DNA from: Branchipolynoe longqiensis
Taxonomy: Eukaryota; Annelida; Polychaeta; Phyllodocida; Polynoidae
DNA: 64,000 nt
Direction of reading: 5' to 3'
Assembly (NCBI GenBank): GCA_030323885.1
Contig: CM059190.1
Location: 105,937,856 to 106,001,855, forward strand
Part shown: positions 62,951 through 64,000 of the stretch, piece after piece
How the letters are laid out: every line of letters starts with the position of its first letter
How positions within the stretch are numbered: position 1 is the stretch's first letter
Notes under the pieces: model-generated
What the model was told of the DNA's origin: nothing
Database searches by the model: none
What the model saw: only the letters and a program-made list of their open reading frames with translations
Program-made: the position numbers and the translations under genes

Positions 62951-63967
62951 CTGGCCCGTATACATGGAGCTGTGTTAGCGAGCCAAACCACGGGTAGGGC
63001 GGGAATTTTGGTTTAGCGCTGAAAAGTCGCTCTGCATGGAGCAGTGTTAGGCCAACACCGCGAGTTTAAAGTCGGAGATTCTAACACCAGCCCATAGCAG
63101 GTTTACAGCAGTGTTAGTGTTAGGTTAGGCCCAAATCTATTCAATGCTATCATATTTGACAGAATTAAATACGCAATAAGTGAAATTTCATCAAATTAAC
63201 CCTAGAAACGAAGCGATATTAACACTGCCGCCGCATTGGCGGTGATATTAATATTGTCGAATTGACAAATGTAAACTAAACAAATCGCCGCCGCCGCATC
63301 GACATCGCTATCCATACTGTCGAACATCAACAAAACACATCGGCGGCAATATATTAGGCCCAAATCTATTCAATGCCATCATATTTAACAGAATTACATA
63401 TGCAATAAGTGAAATTTAATTAAATTAACCCTAAATTCGAAGCAATATTAATGCCGCCGCTGCATTGGCAGCGGTAGTCATACTGTCGAATCGATGAATG
63501 TAAACAAAACAAATCGCCGTCGCCGCCACATCGGCGGCTATATATTAGGCCCAAATCTATTCAATGCTATCATATTTATCAGAATTACATACGCAATAAG
63601 TGAAATTTCATGAAATTAACGCTAAATTCGAAGCAATATTAACGGCGCCGTTAAATCGGTGGCGATATTAATATTGTTGAATTGACGAATGCAAGCAACC
63701 CCCGCCGCCGCCTCAGTAACAAGCGCGCTGGTTCCCGGTGGCTAGAGAAGGCAATATATTAGGCCCAACCAGGTGCTCGCCGGCAAAAGGCTCAGAGAAA
63801 TTTCCATAATGTATAAATTAATTCACATATAGCTAACGCACACCGTTTAGGCCACCATGCATACGGCTTGACATACTTCGCGACACCCCTGATAACTGGT
63901 GATAGCTACCCTGTGTTAGACGGTTAACACCACACACTGCTAACACTGCTCCATGCATATGGGCACA
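62951..63967. mobile_element. About 1 kb inverted-repeat element with internal 190-230-bp repeats
   Basis: Left end GCCCGTATACATGGAGC, TGTGTTAGC is the inverse of GCTAACACTGCTCCATGCAT, ATGGGC at the right. Inside, AGGCCCAAATCTATTCAATG starts units at 63126, 63355 and 63546, each ending in GCCGCCGC/CATCGGCGG runs. AACAGCTGTTTCTGC occurs outside both ends. It may extend to the window edge. Confidence 0.65.
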
Positions 63968-64000
63968 GCTGTTTCTGCAGAACTGCAGAAACTGGTTCTA

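Overview
This is a 64 kb piece of animal nuclear DNA, very probably from a mollusc and most likely a marine gastropod. The reasons are a spliced gene with small exons and GT-AG introns, CpG-containing promoter-like DNA, no bacterial-style gene packing, and many short interspersed elements. One tRNA-derived SINE here (family C) is, from memory, typical of marine gastropod sequence. No species can be named from the sequence alone.

One host protein-coding gene is well supported. It runs on the minus strand from the ATG at 38888 to the stop at 17480 in 16 coding exons. It encodes a predicted 333-residue nuclear chromatin/transcription protein with an N-terminal DEK_C domain and two SWIB domains, separated by acidic and lysine-rich linkers (UAF30/Spp27-like). 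The two SWIB domains are each built from four exons with identical intron phases and nearly identical exon lengths, so the gene records an internal four-exon duplication. Its introns hold most of the repeats between 17.5 and 38.9 kb.

Layout. 0-17 kb: no convincing host gene; a 17-bp minisatellite, an inverted-repeat element with a 205-bp tandem core, many SINEs, a LINE fragment, three MITEs and G-rich tracts. 17.2-39 kb: the DEK_C/SWIB gene, with satellite arrays in introns 5 and 12, hAT-like and other MITEs, a 5S-rRNA-derived element and a solo LTR. 39-46.7 kb: repeats, including a 5'-truncated RTE retrotransposon nested in a MITE. 46.7-47.1 kb: a CpG-rich promoter-like segment with no identified coding exon. 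47.1-64 kb: two related MITEs with AGCC termini, a long pyrimidine tract, a compound ACC/AAC/ATC array, nested SINE and LINE insertions, a second LTR copy, and a roughly 1 kb inverted-repeat element at the right edge.

Repeat names used here are local. SINE-A is a tRNA-derived element of about 330-342 bp with a CAACCAAC tail. SINE-B has a tRNA-Gln-like head and sometimes occurs as dimers. SINE-C is a tRNA-derived gastropod-type SINE. pMITE is a TTAA-flanked MITE with ends AGTTGCATAGTCCGATG. The window is essentially one slowly evolving chromatin gene in a dense field of non-autonomous transposons. Several insertions can be dated relative to each other because intact target duplications or empty sites are visible.
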